A stretch of DNA of 64,000 nucleotides from Yponomeuta sedellus (lineage: Eukaryota; Arthropoda; Insecta; Lepidoptera; Yponomeutidae). Both the position numbers and the translations under genes were made by a program. Positions 33,001 through 44,706 of this stretch are shown piece by piece. Location of the stretch: positions 19,446,182 to 19,510,181 of the forward strand of contig OW203734.1 of the NCBI GenBank assembly GCA_934045075.1, given 5' to 3'. How positions within the stretch are numbered: position 1 is the stretch's first letter; each line of letters begins with the position of its first letter. The notes beneath the pieces were generated by a model. That model was given only the letters and a program-made list of their open reading frames with translations, did no database searches and was not told where the DNA came from.

Positions 33001-33184
33001 TGACGTCACACATAGGTGGAATGAGGAGGTACCGTTGCCTAATATTAAAAATGATATGACAGATGTCATTTTCAGTTTCATTCAACTGTCATGTCGGAGA
33101 AATTACTTTTCCTTTCCTTAATTCCAATGGTTTTTAAAAAGGCGGCAAGGGTGTTAGTATTATTAAACTGTATGTGTGACGTCA
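33001..33184. repeat. Inverted TGACGTCACACATA repeats
   Basis: TGACGTCACACATA at 33001-33014 and its exact inverse at 33171-33184. Possible 184-bp MITE; the interior has no clear further symmetry. Confidence 0.5.
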
Positions 33185-33914
33185 TTAGGCGGTTACTTCC
33201 TTTTAGAATAAGATGAAATTCAAACAGAAAATTATGAATAAAAATCATCGAATTTACGAAAATAAAAAAAATATGGGTCGTTTTATTTCGTATCTAGTTT
33301 CCTTTAAGACAGTAAAATACGTATGCTAAGAAATTTAAATGTTGTCAATTATTACTCTTGCCTTTTCATAATTGTTTCGTTTTGCCTTGATCATAATTGT
33401 TTCGTTCTCAATTCAACCAAGATTTTGTGATAAAAAGATTGTTTGGAACGAAAAGAGTTCGTTATTTTAATTTTGTTAAAACATCAAGGTTGCTTTGGGA
33501 CAGTTAAGCCAAGTTAAGGCCAAGTTGCCTGTACTTTTTCTCGTTTGCCTTATTTACTGTTTTTATTGCGGTTCTTAATTGTATGGTCTGAGCCTAGTGA
33601 AGGTCAGTAAAAGGTTGTCATTGAAAAGACAAGTACTGGGCCGAGAAGAAAGCATTTTATATACTTAGATAGATAAAAAGATAAGATAAAAGATTTTTAT
33701 TTGTCAAACATGCGTATTTAAGTACATTTTATGTTGTGTCCTACATGCTTTGCCATTGTAGATATACAAATATTTGTTGGTGAGAGAGAGCATTATAGGT
33801 ATGGACTTGTATTAAGTTTTCTTAGACGTATTCATCAGTATGGAATCAGGCGTTACTTTGCGCAAATCACCTACCCGCATGGTGCTTGTGGGACATTTGG
33901 CAGAATTTAGAAAA

Positions 33915-34156
33915 GTAGTTCACATGAATATATTCTTTTAAATGCACTAGCCCATGCTAAGGACAATTTTTAAAAACCTATTTAGAGGCTAAAAACTGTA
34001 AGAATATTGTAAAGAGGTTCGAAATTTCACTGATGCCGGTGAGTCGCCCATTAGCTCAGTTAGAAAGAGCGCTGGCACAGATAGCCAGAGGTCGCGGGTT
34101 CGAATCCCGGAATGGGTGGAATTTGAGCCTCTAAATAGGTTTGTAGTAATTCACAT
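33915..34156 (+). mobile_element. Family A retroposon with inverted 5' piece and likely TSD
   Basis: An inverted tail (GCACTAGCCCATGCTAAGG to AGAGGCTAAAAA) is joined to a 5'-truncated forward unit (AAGAATATTGTAAAGAGGT) that runs through the tRNA-like segment to GCCTCTAAATAGGTTTGTA. GTAGTTCACAT (33915-33925) and GTAATTCACAT (34146-34156) match at 10 of 11. Confidence 0.85.
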
Positions 34157-34170
34157 ATTAATGATATTCA

Positions 34171-34260
34171 TCGTTATCGTTATCAACCCTTGTATGTCCC
34201 CACTGCTGGGGCACGGGTCTCTTCCTGCATCGCAGGAAGGTTAGGCCATACTCCACCACT
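34171..34260 (+). mobile_element. Family B SINE, 3' fragment
   Basis: TCGTTATCGTTATCAACCC tail through GCATCGCAGGAAGGTTAGG to CTCCACCACT. It inserted directly beside the family A copy. Confidence 0.85.
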
Positions 34261-34511
34261 CATGAATATCACCAATGATATTCATGTCTTGACAATAGTC
34301 TGAAATTATCATACGTCATGTCAAAGAATAGTAAATTCATTGATATTAAGTAAGCTAAAATTAATTGTGTTAAAGTCAAGTAAAATCGTCAGTCAACATT
34401 TTATGACACTTAAGTAACAATTGTCAAGTAAGATTTTGACTTATGTACCTATGGTAAGCCTAATTCATTAAAAAAACAATGTCTTCGGCACAGCAGCGTC
34501 AGAATGGTTCC

Positions 34512-34728
34512 TACAGTGCGTTCACATTAACTTGACGCGTGAGAGAATTGGTAGCACTGAGATGTTCACTGTTACCATGTTATATAAGAAATCATTCCCA
34601 TTACTTGGGGAAAATAAAAGGATTGAGGGCTTGTTTTACGATCTTCCGATTAAGTCCAAAAGCTAATTCACATGTTATGTCCTTGTTACCAATTCTCTCA
34701 CGCGTCAAGTTAATGTGAACGCACTGTA
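34512..34728. mobile_element. 213-bp MITE with perfect 40-bp inverted ends and TA duplication
   Basis: TA at 34512-34513 and 34727-34728. Element 34514-34726 starts CAGTGCGTTCACATTAACTT and continues GACGCGTGAGAGAATTGGTA; the right end is the exact inverse for 40 bases. A TA target and CAGTG end suggest Tc1/mariner type. No ORF. Confidence 0.92.
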
Positions 34729-35109
34729 CGATTTTACTCATGCAAGTAAAATGGCGTCGACGGTGACAATCACATTGCTTTCAAATCACTCGCAAATCGC
34801 TAGTGTGTTAGGGCTCTTATGTAATAAATGCAACGTTGCAATGTCATGCTTGATTAAATTATTAATTAACTTACTGTGAAAGCGCCTTTCCGCGCGAGAT
34901 TTCCGTACTTAGCCTTATAGGGAAGAGCGGGTGATTGAGATCTTCCACTATAAAGGGAAATTTCCCGCCAGGCAGATCGTATGCCTGGGGACGGCCGGTC
35001 CAACTGTTGTTAGTCGGACATTACATTTATGGTATGTCATTGAAACAATTCGATTGCGCGATGCAGGAATGTTGGAGTTAGTGCGCGCGCAGAGTTGACA
35101 TGTGCTCGC

Positions 35110-35445
35110 CACAAGCCTCATAGTTGGGCCATTGTACGTAATATGCGCCGAGGTATGTTAACACTTCAGACACTGGTGTTACCTCAAGATGGTTTCCTTA
35201 ACCGTTAGCAACTTTACAAATGTAAGATAAAACTAGATAAGAATATTGTTTATTGTATACTGGAAAATTGTTACAGAAACAGCAGATACAGAAGATAAGA
35301 TAGAATTGGCGGCCTTATTGCTTGTAGCAATAACATCACATCAATGTACATCACTTACAAACTAAAGACATGTTACATGCTGGGAATTGAATCCACGACC
35401 TTCCGATTTAGAATACGGTGTTCTACCGCTTCTCTACCACCCCTC
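35110..35445 (-). mobile_element. SINE D body and head with an F LINE end between
   Basis: 35110-35225 is a SINE D body (AGCCTCATAGTTGGGCCATT, ACCTCAAGATGGTTTCCTT). 35237-35340 is family F (AGAATATTGTTTATTGTATA, TTGGCGGCCTTATTGCTTG). 35375-35445 is a tRNA-like head (GGGAATTGAATCCACGACC; GTTCTACCGCTTCTCTACC). All are on the minus strand. Confidence 0.65.
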
Positions 35446-36175
35446 GGTTTAAAGCATACTTACAGCAACCAACAGCAACAGTTCGATATCTGCTCTTGTA
35501 TTACGCGCACCATAACCTGCACGAGTCAAACTCCATACCAATTGCTATCGCAAACGTCAGGATTCCGACGGGATTTGATGCGCAGGCCCCTGATCTCTGT
35601 GAAGTCAGCCGTTATTGCTTGTTGGTACTACACATTCACTTAGTGCTCTGACGGACTGTTGCTGGTTGCCAAACGATTACCCGTAACACACGCTGAATCA
35701 GGGTCATTTCCGGATTCTGGGTGAGGGAAAAGTAAGTAACTAAATAGGCATTTATTGAACTAGCTGTATGTGCCCCGCGGTGTTACCCGTGATTTATTAT
35801 GGAAAATAAATGGTTTAATTAACAGTAAAAGATACCCAATTTTTATTAAAAACGCTCCAGTCTATCAATAATACAGTACTCACATTACCAATGTTTGTTT
35901 CTTATAGTTTGTTACCACTAAACCTTCTTTTAATTCTGAAAATCAGCGCTGAGGGCTCAGTCCCTCAGCACAACGCTGAGTCAGCTGCCTTTTGTGGCAA
36001 TTTAGACGCACCACAGGCGAAAGCAATGTGTGTTTTTTTGTTTCGTTTATTTGTATAATTTCTGGTTAATTTCTGTTGTGCTCATGTTGTGTTAATTTTC
36101 TGGTTTTTTGTTTCTGTGACGTGTCTTGTTGCTATAATAAATGTCTTTCTTTCTTTTCTTTCTTTTATTAGATTA

Positions 36176-36640
36176 GAAAATTCTTTATTCTGATTAGAGA
36201 ACGATGTAGACTGGAAGTGGATGTAGTGACTAGAATTGAGAAATGTTGCGTTGGTTTGGACATGTGGAGAGGATGAAGGAAGAAAGATTAACTGATATAT
36301 AACTAAAGAAAAACTAATATATATTGCGAATGTGAGTGAAGGGGCTGGTAAGGGACGTCCCAGGCGGACATCGACTAAATAGGGGATGTACTAGCAAAGG
36401 GGAAGATAAAAAGTACCCGGAACCGGCGTCCGTGCATGCAACGACTTATGAACGTTGATGAAACGAAGGTGATCTGCCAGGATCATGGCAAGTGGCAGTC
36501 CTTGGCCTCTGCCTACCCCTCTGCGATACAGCCGTGAGGTTATGTATGTATGTAAAATTCTTTATTGCACAATGAGCATATTTGTACAAAGGCGAGCTTA
36601 ATATCAATGAGTATTTTCTTCCAGCTAACCTTGGGTTATG
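36176..36640 (+). pseudogene. LINE family K, decayed 3' ORF end, then F fragment
   Basis: The nucleotide sequence matches the better copy at 48188-48640 (TTGGACATGTGGAGAGGATG; GGACGTCCCAGGCGGACAT; GAACGTTGATGA; GGCCTCTGCCTACCCCT). In-frame stops and deletions break the frame. 36545-36640 is an F-type fragment. Confidence 0.75.
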
Positions 36641-37034
36641 TGGATAGTGGTGCGGGTACTGCCCGGAAAGAGCTTTTGTAAAATATTACATAGACTTATC
36701 ATAACATTACTTATCAATACCGAATACAATAAATACCTAGAATACACACTATAATAAGTTTTATGTTCTGTGTTTCCTACCAAGTGTAGTGGACATGTTT
36801 AACACGCTAAATGTAGAGATTTTGTGTGAAACTCTAAACACCAATCTCCAATCGATGTAAGTACATATCATCTTTTATTACTTTTAGCGGACCAGTGGAC
36901 TGCGGACGGAAATTGCACCCGTAAGTGGTGACCGTCCGATACAGATTGAAAAACGTACACTTTCAGCGAACGTGACTCACAGACACCCTACTAGCATTTC
37001 AAATGGTCGATAAAGCAACGACCTATTTATTAAA

Positions 37035-37220
37035 TATAATAAACGTATAATGTTCGTGTACAGAGAATATTGTAAAGAGGTTCGAAATTTCACTGATGCC
37101 GGTGAGTCGCCCATTAGCTCAGTTGGAAAAGAGCGCTGGCACGGATAGCCAGAGGTCGCGGGTTCGAATCCCGGCATGGGTGGAATTTTTAGCCTCTAAA
37201 TCGGTGTTTATAATAAACGT
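37035..37220 (+). mobile_element. Family A retroposon, 5'-truncated, with exact 12-bp TSD
   Basis: TATAATAAACGT at 37035-37046 and 37209-37220. The element (37047-37208) starts inside the body (GTACAGAGAATATTGTAAAG), keeps the tRNA-like segment with B box GGTTCGAATCCC, and ends GCCTCTAAATCGGTGTT. Truncation on the 5' side plus a 12-bp duplication is target-primed behaviour. Confidence 0.93.
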
Positions 37221-37426
37221 CTTTATGATTCCGTAAAAACAAGTATAAACCAAAGACGATGTGGACATTCATTGTGAAAGTTTTACTAGTTTTGAGGAAA
37301 AGTACGTAAATTGTTAGAACATGGGGAATCGTAGACAATTCCCCAGGTGTTTAGATATTTAAGAATTGTATTGTTCCGTTTCTGTTCCCTTTGTTTAATT
37401 TACAAGTTTACCTAATTGTTTTGACT

Positions 37427-37720
37427 AGGCTCGTGGCCTAGTCAAACCGAGTGCTAGCGCTAGTGGCATTTTTTCCGAGCGCTTACGTGCTTCGCAAGGC
37501 AAGTTAAGCCGTTGGTGCCGGCTGTCATGTAATGGCAGTCGTTATGCCATCTCAGACGCCTTATAGGAAGCTGGATAACTTCTGTATTATAAGCCCGCCA
37601 CTGTTTTATAACCATCTACTAAACCGGACTTGGCCCCCTTGGTGGAGTATGGCCTAACCTTCCTACGATGCAGGAACAAACCCACGCCCTAGCGGTGGGT
37701 ACACACAAGGATTGATATCG
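37427..37720 (-). mobile_element. Family B SINE, partial head deleted
   Basis: Starts TCGTGGCCTAGTCAAACCGA, jumps over the 5S-like part to GCTAGTGGCATTTTTTCCG, then the whole distal body to GATTGATATCG. Confidence 0.85.
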
Positions 37721-38652
37721 TATTGATTAATAACTTCCTTACAATACAATCCTTTGTCCTGGTCCTAAAATGTGAATGAATTGAATCTCTGATTCTGAAT
37801 CTCTTAAATTAAGCTCTGCGTATCAGAGCGAACCCCGATAGGAGTTAAACGACCAAAGAAGAAGAAGATCAGAGCGAATCCCGGTCTTTTTCGAAAAATA
37901 AAACATGGAACTGCATAAAAACCAAATTAATTTAGTAATAAATATGAAAGTTTATAGGGTTATAAAGTTTTTGAAATTTTAGTTCAAAATTACAAAATAA
38001 TCTCAACAACAGTAATAGCGACTTTTTAAAACTTACAGCCTGGGATCTAGGGCCAAAACCTGAATATTTGGAACAATTTATTTTAATATAAACGGCCGGT
38101 TCTAGCGACAATGAACTTGTTTTAAACGGATTGAATTTTTACACCACAATATTTTACCAGCCAGTGGCATTTTACAAAATCCCCTCACTGACAAAAAACA
38201 TAAATGAATTTTTAAACGAGTCAAGCAAGTGAGTAATTTGAAAATGGAACGCTCACTTAAAATCTTCCTTGTAACTTTAGTGTCCTTTATTAGTTACCCA
38301 CACTCACTTTTATTGCTAATTTTTAAACCAAAAATAAAAAAGCCAACATTTTGTATTCTACACAGAAACTACAATAACAGAAATTATCACATCATACTAA
38401 TATTATAAAGGTGAAAGTTCGTAAATGTATGTTTGTTAGTTCATCATGTCTAAACGGCTGGAGCCTTTTTAATTAAATATGGTATGGAGTTAGCTGACAC
38501 CCCGGATTAATACATAGGTTACGTTTTACTGCGAGAAAATATCTTATTTCAATAGGAAAATCGATAAACCACGGGTAACACCGCGGAAGACAGCTTGAAT
38601 AAAAATATATCCGTCTCCGTCTACGGTTTTCTAACCCTTATTCTTCTTATTT

Positions 38653-38915
38653 TTCTTCTCCAGGCTATATTAGTCCACTGCTGAACATAGCCCTCCCCTA
38701 ATGAGCGCCATAGCGCAAGGTTCTGCCATCATTGGGGGGTAATGCCCATAATCCCCACGCTGGGCATGCGGGTTGGGGATCGCAGTTTGGTGGAATTGTA
38801 CTGCAGGGGGCGCTGCTGCCCACCCCCCGGTTTGTGTCCCTTAGTCGCCTTTTACAACACCCGTGGGAAGAACTTGGGTTGGTGCTATTCTCTAGGCCAA
38901 CACCACACAGCAACC
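38653..38915 (-). mobile_element. Family G element
   Basis: CAGGCTATATTAGTCCACTG, GGGGTAATGCCCATAATCCC, TTGTGTCCCTTAGTCGCC, GCTATTCTCTAGGCCAACAC. Near full length. The apparent ORFs across it are by-products of the repeat. Confidence 0.8.
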
Positions 38916-39013
38916 CTTATTACTAAAAGCATTTTCCTCCAGGCAGCCATAGACGGGGACAAGAAAGAAACTAGAGACGGGTAGTCGGTGCAATTGAGAA
39001 ATAATATAAATTA

Positions 39014-39108
39014 TTAAAAACCTATTTAGAGGCTAAAAATTCCACCCATGCCGGGACTCGAACCCGCGACCTCTGGCTAACCGTGCCAGCGCTCTCCCAA
39101 TTGAGCAA
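39014..39108 (-). mobile_element. Family A fragment
   Basis: AAAACCTATTTAGAGGC tail plus the tRNA-like segment in reverse (GGGACTCGAACCCGCGACC; GCGCTCTCCCAATTGAGC). Confidence 0.85.
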
Positions 39109-39144
39109 CTACTATTATTATATAAAAGTAATTTATATAATGTT

Positions 39145-39612
39145 TGCAATGTTCGAAAACGAAAGTTTTCAATCAGTGCGTCCTACCTGTGATGACCTAC
39201 GGAGCCGAGACATGAACACTCACGAAACGGCTGGTCCACCAGTTCAAAGTCGTTCAGCGAGCTATGGAGAGAGCTATCCTCAAGTTTCTTTAACGAATAG
39301 GATTCGTAACGAATGCATCCGACAGAGAACCAAGGTTATCGACATAGCTCAGAGAATTAGCGAGCTGAAGTGGCAGTGGACTGGCCATATCTCGCGAAGA
39401 ACCGACAACCGTTGGTGTAAACGTGTTCTTGAGTGGAGACCGCGACTCGGCAAAACGTAGTAGGACGCCCTCCGACCAGGTGGGATGACGATCTGCGAAA
39501 AACTGCCGGCAAATGCTGGATGCGGCAAGCTGAAGACAGGGCGCTTTGGCGCTCATTAGGGGAGGGCTATGTCCACCAGTGGGCTACATAAAAAAGCCTG
39601 AAGAAGAAGAAT
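39145..39612 (+). pseudogene. RTE-type LINE reverse-transcriptase C-terminus, decayed
   Basis: A plus-strand frame gives TNRIRNECIRQRTKVIDIAQ, RISELKWQWTGHISRRTDNR and WCKRVLEWRPRLGKT, the conserved C-terminal tail of RTE/BovB-like LINE polyproteins (pattern RIRNE-IR-RTKV, WQW-GH--RR-D-RW, VLEWRPR). The frame breaks after the last motif; the nucleotide match to the 45340-45622 copy continues to GAGGGCTATGTCCACCAGTG and a GAAGAAGAA tail. Confidence 0.88.
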
Positions 39613-40050
39613 TTAAATTACTTTTTTAAAGCACAAAAAGGTGAATGCATAGTCTAGACGTGCTTTAAGGTTCTTGTTATTAAAATGCAGTGGTTTCCAA
39701 CGGTTGGGCCCACGGGTGGCCATTTAGCGTTTATTTCAATTAGCTGACCGCATCGGCATTGTGTGGGTGAAATCGTCGCCATTTGAAGGTCCATTCTGGC
39801 TCAACTTTTGTGCGAAATGAAATATTGTGGTTCGCTTAGTGCGTCCTTAGAGGGGGACTTCCTAGGGGTGTGAAGGGGAGGGAAATACTTTGCGTTTCAG
39901 AAAGGTCTGGCGTTACTGAAGGGGGTTTTTCTACTCATAATTATAATAAACCGTTTTTCTTACGATACCAACTACGCTAAAAGCTACTTAAAGCGTTTAT
40001 TTTCTTCGATTTGTTTCGCAATTATGTACAAAGCAACAGATAAGAATGTA

Positions 40051-40304
40051 ATGTGTCTTCTTGCATCGCAGGAAGACACATTAGCACGGGGGCCAAGTCC
40101 GGGTTGGAGAATTGTACGGTAGTTAACGACTGCCATTACATAACAGCCGGCACAACCTAACGTGCCTTGCGAAGCACGGAAGCGCTCGGAATAAGTATCA
40201 CTAGAGGTCACGGGACGGTCACCCATCCTGCAGCTGACCGCGCCTGTAGTTCCTTAACTCAAGTGATTGATTCCAATCACTCGGTTCGAGGCCACGAGCA
40301 CTTC
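40051..40304 (+). mobile_element. Family B SINE, internally deleted but with 5S head
   Basis: TGCATCGCAGGAAGACACAT, CCGGGTTGGAGAATTGTACG, GAAGCACGGAAGCGCTCGG, then head (minus strand GGATGGGTGACCGTCCCGTG) to GCCACGAGCACTT. At the left, TGTGTCTTC and GAAGACACA form a short hairpin. Confidence 0.82.
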
Positions 40305-40834
40305 ACTTGACCACATCTTTGACTTACTCACCTTTGAGCAAATAAATAAATAATTTGATTGATTAGATTTGACAGGGCAAAGTCGAATGGTGCAGCCAAG
40401 TCAACTCGCCCGGCGAGTGGACTCGTTCATAGTTTCACTCGAGTAACTCGATTTGCCCGTCGCTAACCCGACAATTTGACGGGCTCCATGATTTATGGCC
40501 TGCGCCTGGAACGGATGGCCAAAAAAAAAACCCCGCGGTGCCTTTCGGTACAGGATATCGTAAAATGAAAGTCGATAATGATGTTTTGATTTTTAGCCAC
40601 CCGGGCGCGCTATTTTAGACTGTCTATATTAAACTAGCAGTGACATCACTGTACTGAAGTATAATACATCCAATGTAACAGTTCTTGTTTTAAAGAGTCT
40701 ATGAGAATTAATAAATAAGTACAGTCCATTCGTTTAGGTACTTAAAACATGTAAACAATGTTGATACGTCTTTTAATAAAATAATTTATATGTACAATGT
40801 ACAATATTTGTCTTAAGCTAAATTACATAATAAT

Positions 40835-41110
40835 AATATTGGCCTTTTTGCATCTACTTAATGAGATGATTTATACAGCGTCCAGTGGTATCTTCACTCA
40901 CACTAGATGGGGGAAGGGACCACTCCGACGCTGTAGTGCCTGGGTCATGGTTTTATAGATGGTGTAGGCTTGCCCAGCACCTATACCATCCTGACAGCTT
41001 AGTCGGCCTAGCCCACAGGAAAGACTTGTCAATACGTGCGGAGCCAACCAAGCCGCGGGTTTCCTCACGATGTTTTCCTTCACCGTTAGCGTGTGGTATT
41101 GCGACTGCAA
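40835..41110 (-). mobile_element. Family H, unassigned repeat and SINE D body
   Basis: 40835-40920 is inverted family H (AATGAGATGATTTATACAGC). 40940-41030 (TTTTATAGATGGTGTAGGCT) reads like a repeat I cannot name. 41055-41110 is a SINE D core (TTTCCTCACGATGTTTTCCT). The 124-codon open frame on the plus strand across it has no recognisable domain. Confidence 0.5.
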
Positions 41111-41514
41111 ATTCGCAAATGTACGTGACTTTGTTTAATTTCAAAGTTAAATTACATAGGTTGTTCGTAAATAGTATCATTATACAATTCGACCGTCTGA
41201 CCCCTAAACTAGGTAGAAACCTGTGTCTTAGGGATCGTTGGTTCTCCTACTGGTATTAATAAACAACTATATTTTGAGAGATACGTAACAGCGGAAAGTG
41301 AAAAAAAGTTGTCCACATACACAGTTTAAAAAATCTTTAGCAATTCAATCTGAAATTTAATGTAATTTCATGAAATTCAAGTAATATGTAAAGATACTGA
41401 TTAAAAAAGTGTGTATTTCGATAACAAGACGTATCAAGATTGTTTATATTTTTAAGTATCTTAATCAATTAACTATAGGATAAGTATGAACTTATAAAAA
41501 TATCGATTGGAAGC

Positions 41515-41825
41515 AATCACTGGAGTAAAGCCACCACAGGCGCGGTGAGGTGCAGAATGGGTGACCGTTCCGTAAATACCGCTATTGCCATTTGCTGCTG
41601 GCTGTCATGTAATGACAGTCGTTAAGCCATGTCAGAGGTTTTATGGGCGGCATGATAACTTCTGACAGTAATGCCTGCTCTGACTTACAGTGGGGACATG
41701 CAAATGGCAATAGCGGTATTTACGGAACGGCCACCCATTCTGCACCTCACCGCGCCTGTGGTGGCTTAACTCCAGTGATTTCTTCCAATCACTCGGTTCG
41801 ACTAGGCCACGAGCGCTTCAGAGAA
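41515..41825. mobile_element. Family B SINE, foldback of its 5S head
   Basis: 41518-41595 (CACTGGAGTAAAGCCACCAC... GCTATTGCCATTTGC) and 41700-41778 are near-perfect inverted arms of about 78 bases, each carrying the 5S-like head. The loop holds one mid-body segment (GTTAAGCCATGTCAGAGG). The right arm continues to CCACGAGCGCTTC. Confidence 0.88.
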
Positions 41826-41887
41826 AACTATAGTCGAAATTAAATTAGGTACTAGGTAGTAAATAATTTAAGCTATAATATCTAATG

Positions 41888-42040
41888 TCTGCCTCGTTGG
41901 GCTAGCCGTTAAGGCACTTAGCTCCCAAGACTGAGGTCGTATGTTCGATTTCCACTAGGGGTTGCCGTAGATTTGTACAAGTGGCTTATTTAGTTTCATT
42001 CAGCTTCTCGTTCGTAAGGTTATAGGTTTGAAACCCGGCA
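41888..42040 (+). mobile_element. SINE L, tRNA-headed
   Basis: TGCCTCGTTGGGCTAGCCGT (A-box region) and GGTCGTATGTTCGATTTCC (B-box-like). The same head lies on the minus strand at 46692-46766. Confidence 0.65.
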
Positions 42041-42337
42041 TGCATTTTGGAGCAAGTGATAGCGACTTTCCCCCACATACAATTATTTCAATAAACGTAA
42101 AAATCATATGATTTAGAAGTCCACAGTAAAATCAGCAAAGACGTTTCTTTGGGAGCCATCAGTAAAGTAAGCATATCTCGTATCTGGCCAGATTTTTCAG
42201 TGTCACATTGGAAGACAATGCTAACACATCTCGCTTTATTATGCTCGTTTGGATCAACTTTTTTACAGCCCATATAAAACTTTCTCGCTGCGTATAATGT
42301 GATCGCTGAGTTTACGGTCCGTTTATTCGGCGGGCGT

Positions 42338-42718
42338 ATTCTAGCTTTGCGAAGCGCTCGTCGCCTAGTCGAGCCGAGTGATTGGAGTCAATCACTTGAG
42401 TTAAGCAACAACAGGCGCAGCCAGGTGCAGGATGGGTGACCGTCCGGTAACTACCACTAGTGGCATTTTTCGGGCACCGTGCTTCGCAAGGCACGTTAAG
42501 CCTTTGGTGTCGGCTCATGTACTGGCAGTCGTTAAGCCATGCCAGAGGTCTTATGGGCAACTTGATAACTTTTGAAAGTAAGGCATGCCACTGTCTAACA
42601 ATTCTTTACCAACCCGGATTTGGCCCGGGTGGTGGAGTATGGCCTAACCTTCCTGCGACGCAAAAAGAGACCCGTGCTCCAGCAGTGGGGACATACAAGG
42701 GTTGATATCAATTCTAGC
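42338..42718 (-). mobile_element. Family B SINE, full length, 8-bp TSD
   Basis: ATTCTAGC at 42338-42345 and 42711-42718. The forward strand of the SINE is the minus-strand class, i.e. it reads left to right here: GAAGCGCTCGTCGCCTAGTC, GTTAAGCAACAACAGGCGC, GGATGGGTGACCGTCCGG, the whole body, then GGGTTGATATCA. Complete 5S-like box A/box C arrangement. Strand '-' is used as for other copies with the GATATC tail on the right. Confidence 0.92.
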
Positions 42719-43466
42719 GTTCATACTTCGTTCTATTCTTCGGATTATCGTTTGACAACATTAATAAGAAGAGACAACCGTCTCACAACTAAAACACAGC
42801 TAAGTCTCAATTGACAGTTTTTCAATTTTTATCTTGTTTACTATACTTTACATGCCCTAATCTTTTGGTACAAAAACCATGTTTCTAGAGTGATTCATTT
42901 CAAAGATACTAATTAAGACATAGTTTTACTTGTACGGGCGTGTTTTGGTTGTAAATTATATTAAATTATCTTGTTTGTACAGTGCAAAGGCTTTTAAATC
43001 CACATACAGTCTACAAGAATTGATTCCCTGAGCCATCTTCTAACAATAAGAAGAAGAAGGTTGAATTTACTAAACCTGTTTAATTGTGCGAACAAGCCAT
43101 CATGCTAGATGTTACAGCCTTAATTCATTTAATTCTCGCCGAGCCTGACTAAGTGGAAAGTATCAAAATGATCCATCAGCTTTAACGCCTTGCCCAATTA
43201 CGCAACAAAGCTCACCTTATATCACCCCCTGTAACTAGATTACTGGGCACCTACTGTGTGCCTCTAACCCTTTCTGACAGTATACTGAAAGGGGTTCTTG
43301 TGATATTGTGAAAATTAGTATTATTACGTTTATACTCGTATCAATGATCGTATGACATTGTAAATATTGGTGATTTCCGACCTTTTGCTCAAAACTGTGA
43401 AGACAACTCTTTATTACAAAAATGTTGATGACAATAATGTCTGGATTTAACGCCAGTACAATGTAT

Positions 43467-43738
43467 GACTGCTGCTAGTGGCATTTTTTCGAGCGCTTCC
43501 GTGCTTTGCAGGCACGTTAAGCCGTTGGTGCCAACTGTCATGTAATGGCAGTCGTTAAGCTAGGTCAGAGGCCTTATGGGCGGCTTGATAATATCTGACT
43601 CTAAGACCGAACTCCGCATAATCCGTTCAACTCCACCAATCCGGACTTGGCCCCCGTGGTGGAGTATGGCCTAACCTTCCTGTGACGCAGGAAGAGACCC
43701 GTGCCCCAGCAATAGGGACATACAAGGGTTGGTATCGT
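43467..43738 (-). mobile_element. Family B SINE, head truncated
   Basis: From GACTGCTGCTAGTGGCATTT through CGTTAAGCCGTTGGTGCC and GTGGTGGAGTATGGCCTAAC to GGGTTGGTATCGTATCG. Confidence 0.87.
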
Positions 43739-43821
43739 ATCGTGTGCTGACTCGACAGCACGATTGACGTGATAGCAGCTTTAACACTCGTATAACCCCT
43801 TTAAAGCACTTTCATAGAGCT

Positions 43822-44166
43822 AGAATAAATTTGTAGCCTCTAAATATGTTTTTAAAATTGTCCTTAGTACGGGTTGGTGCATTAAAAAGAATATAATCAT
43901 GTGGGTACAGCGATATTATTCCGATGTAAAACCTCACTGCCAAGCAGGTACTCGGGGCTGCAAGTGATGCAAAATACTTTACAAAGATATTGCTGCCTGT
44001 ACGTAATACATAGAGTATTGTAAAGAGGTTCGAAATTTCACTGATGCCGGTTAGTCGCCCATTAGCTCAGTTGGGAGAGCGCTGGCACGGTTAGCCAGAG
44101 GTCGCGCGTTCGAGTCCTGGCATAGGTGGAATTTTTAGCCTCTAAATATGTTTTTAGAATAAATTT
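43822..44166 (+). mobile_element. Family A retroposon, permuted unit with exact 11-bp TSD
   Basis: AGAATAAATTT at 43822-43832 and 44156-44166. The insertion starts in the tail (TAGCCTCTAAATATGTTTTT), continues AATCATGTGGGTACAGCG, then the tRNA-like segment (A box TTAGCTCAGTTGGGAGAGCG, B box near CGTTCGAGTCC). It ends in the same tail again, with the same private G-to-T change (AAATATG). The element therefore has direct terminal repeats of about 22 bp. Confidence 0.93.
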
Positions 44167-44706
44167 TTCATTGGTTTTGGACTTTATATCAAAGCAATAA
44201 AGTTAAATTTACAATGGGCGCTATTAGACCACAGCATGGTAGAGGTTAACCCTACAATACTGTTTACAGGTACCTAGCGTAGACCGAATGTGACTAAGTC
44301 TGACTGAAACTCCCTCGCTGACGGAGTAGCAGCCTCAGGTGCTGGAGCCGACCCCGTGGCACTCTGTTACCGCATTACAAATCTTCCCGGACCAATTTCT
44401 ACCTACACCTAATGGCAGTGTTAATGGTCAAAGCCTTGTGTTAACTTGGGCACTGTTAGAGCATCCGTTTTGTTTTGTGGAACGCTGTGAGCTTGTGAGG
44501 TAGACCGTTGAAGCACGTTTTCCAAAATTAATTACAAAAACAGTGCTCTTGAAAGAATACAATGTTTATGTCATACTAGCTTTGCCCGTGACTACGTTCT
44601 TGTCAATTCAATTAAATTTATTTCGACGTAAAAAACCAAGTCCCTACACCCATCTAGTGTTAGTAAAAATGCTACGGGTGACGTATAAATAAGTAAACTC
44701 ATTACA

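Noticed and set aside
33001..33184. TGACGTCA as paired CRE enhancer sites
   Set aside because: The two sites lie in exact inverted 14-bp ends, so a MITE terminus explains them equally well; no promoter nearby.
38698..38984. Several parallel ORFs as small genes
   Set aside because: Entirely inside family G, which recurs at 5724, 7315, 7690 and 46120 with the frames broken.
40885..41259. 124-codon ORF as a gene
   Set aside because: Runs across a family H piece, an unassigned repeat and a SINE D core; no domain, no splice context.
1308..44130. Family A tRNA-like segments as functional tRNA genes
   Set aside because: The T-stem has a mismatch or extra base, position 33 is not T in the reading I tried, and all copies lie inside a repeated element with variable anticodon-loop bases.
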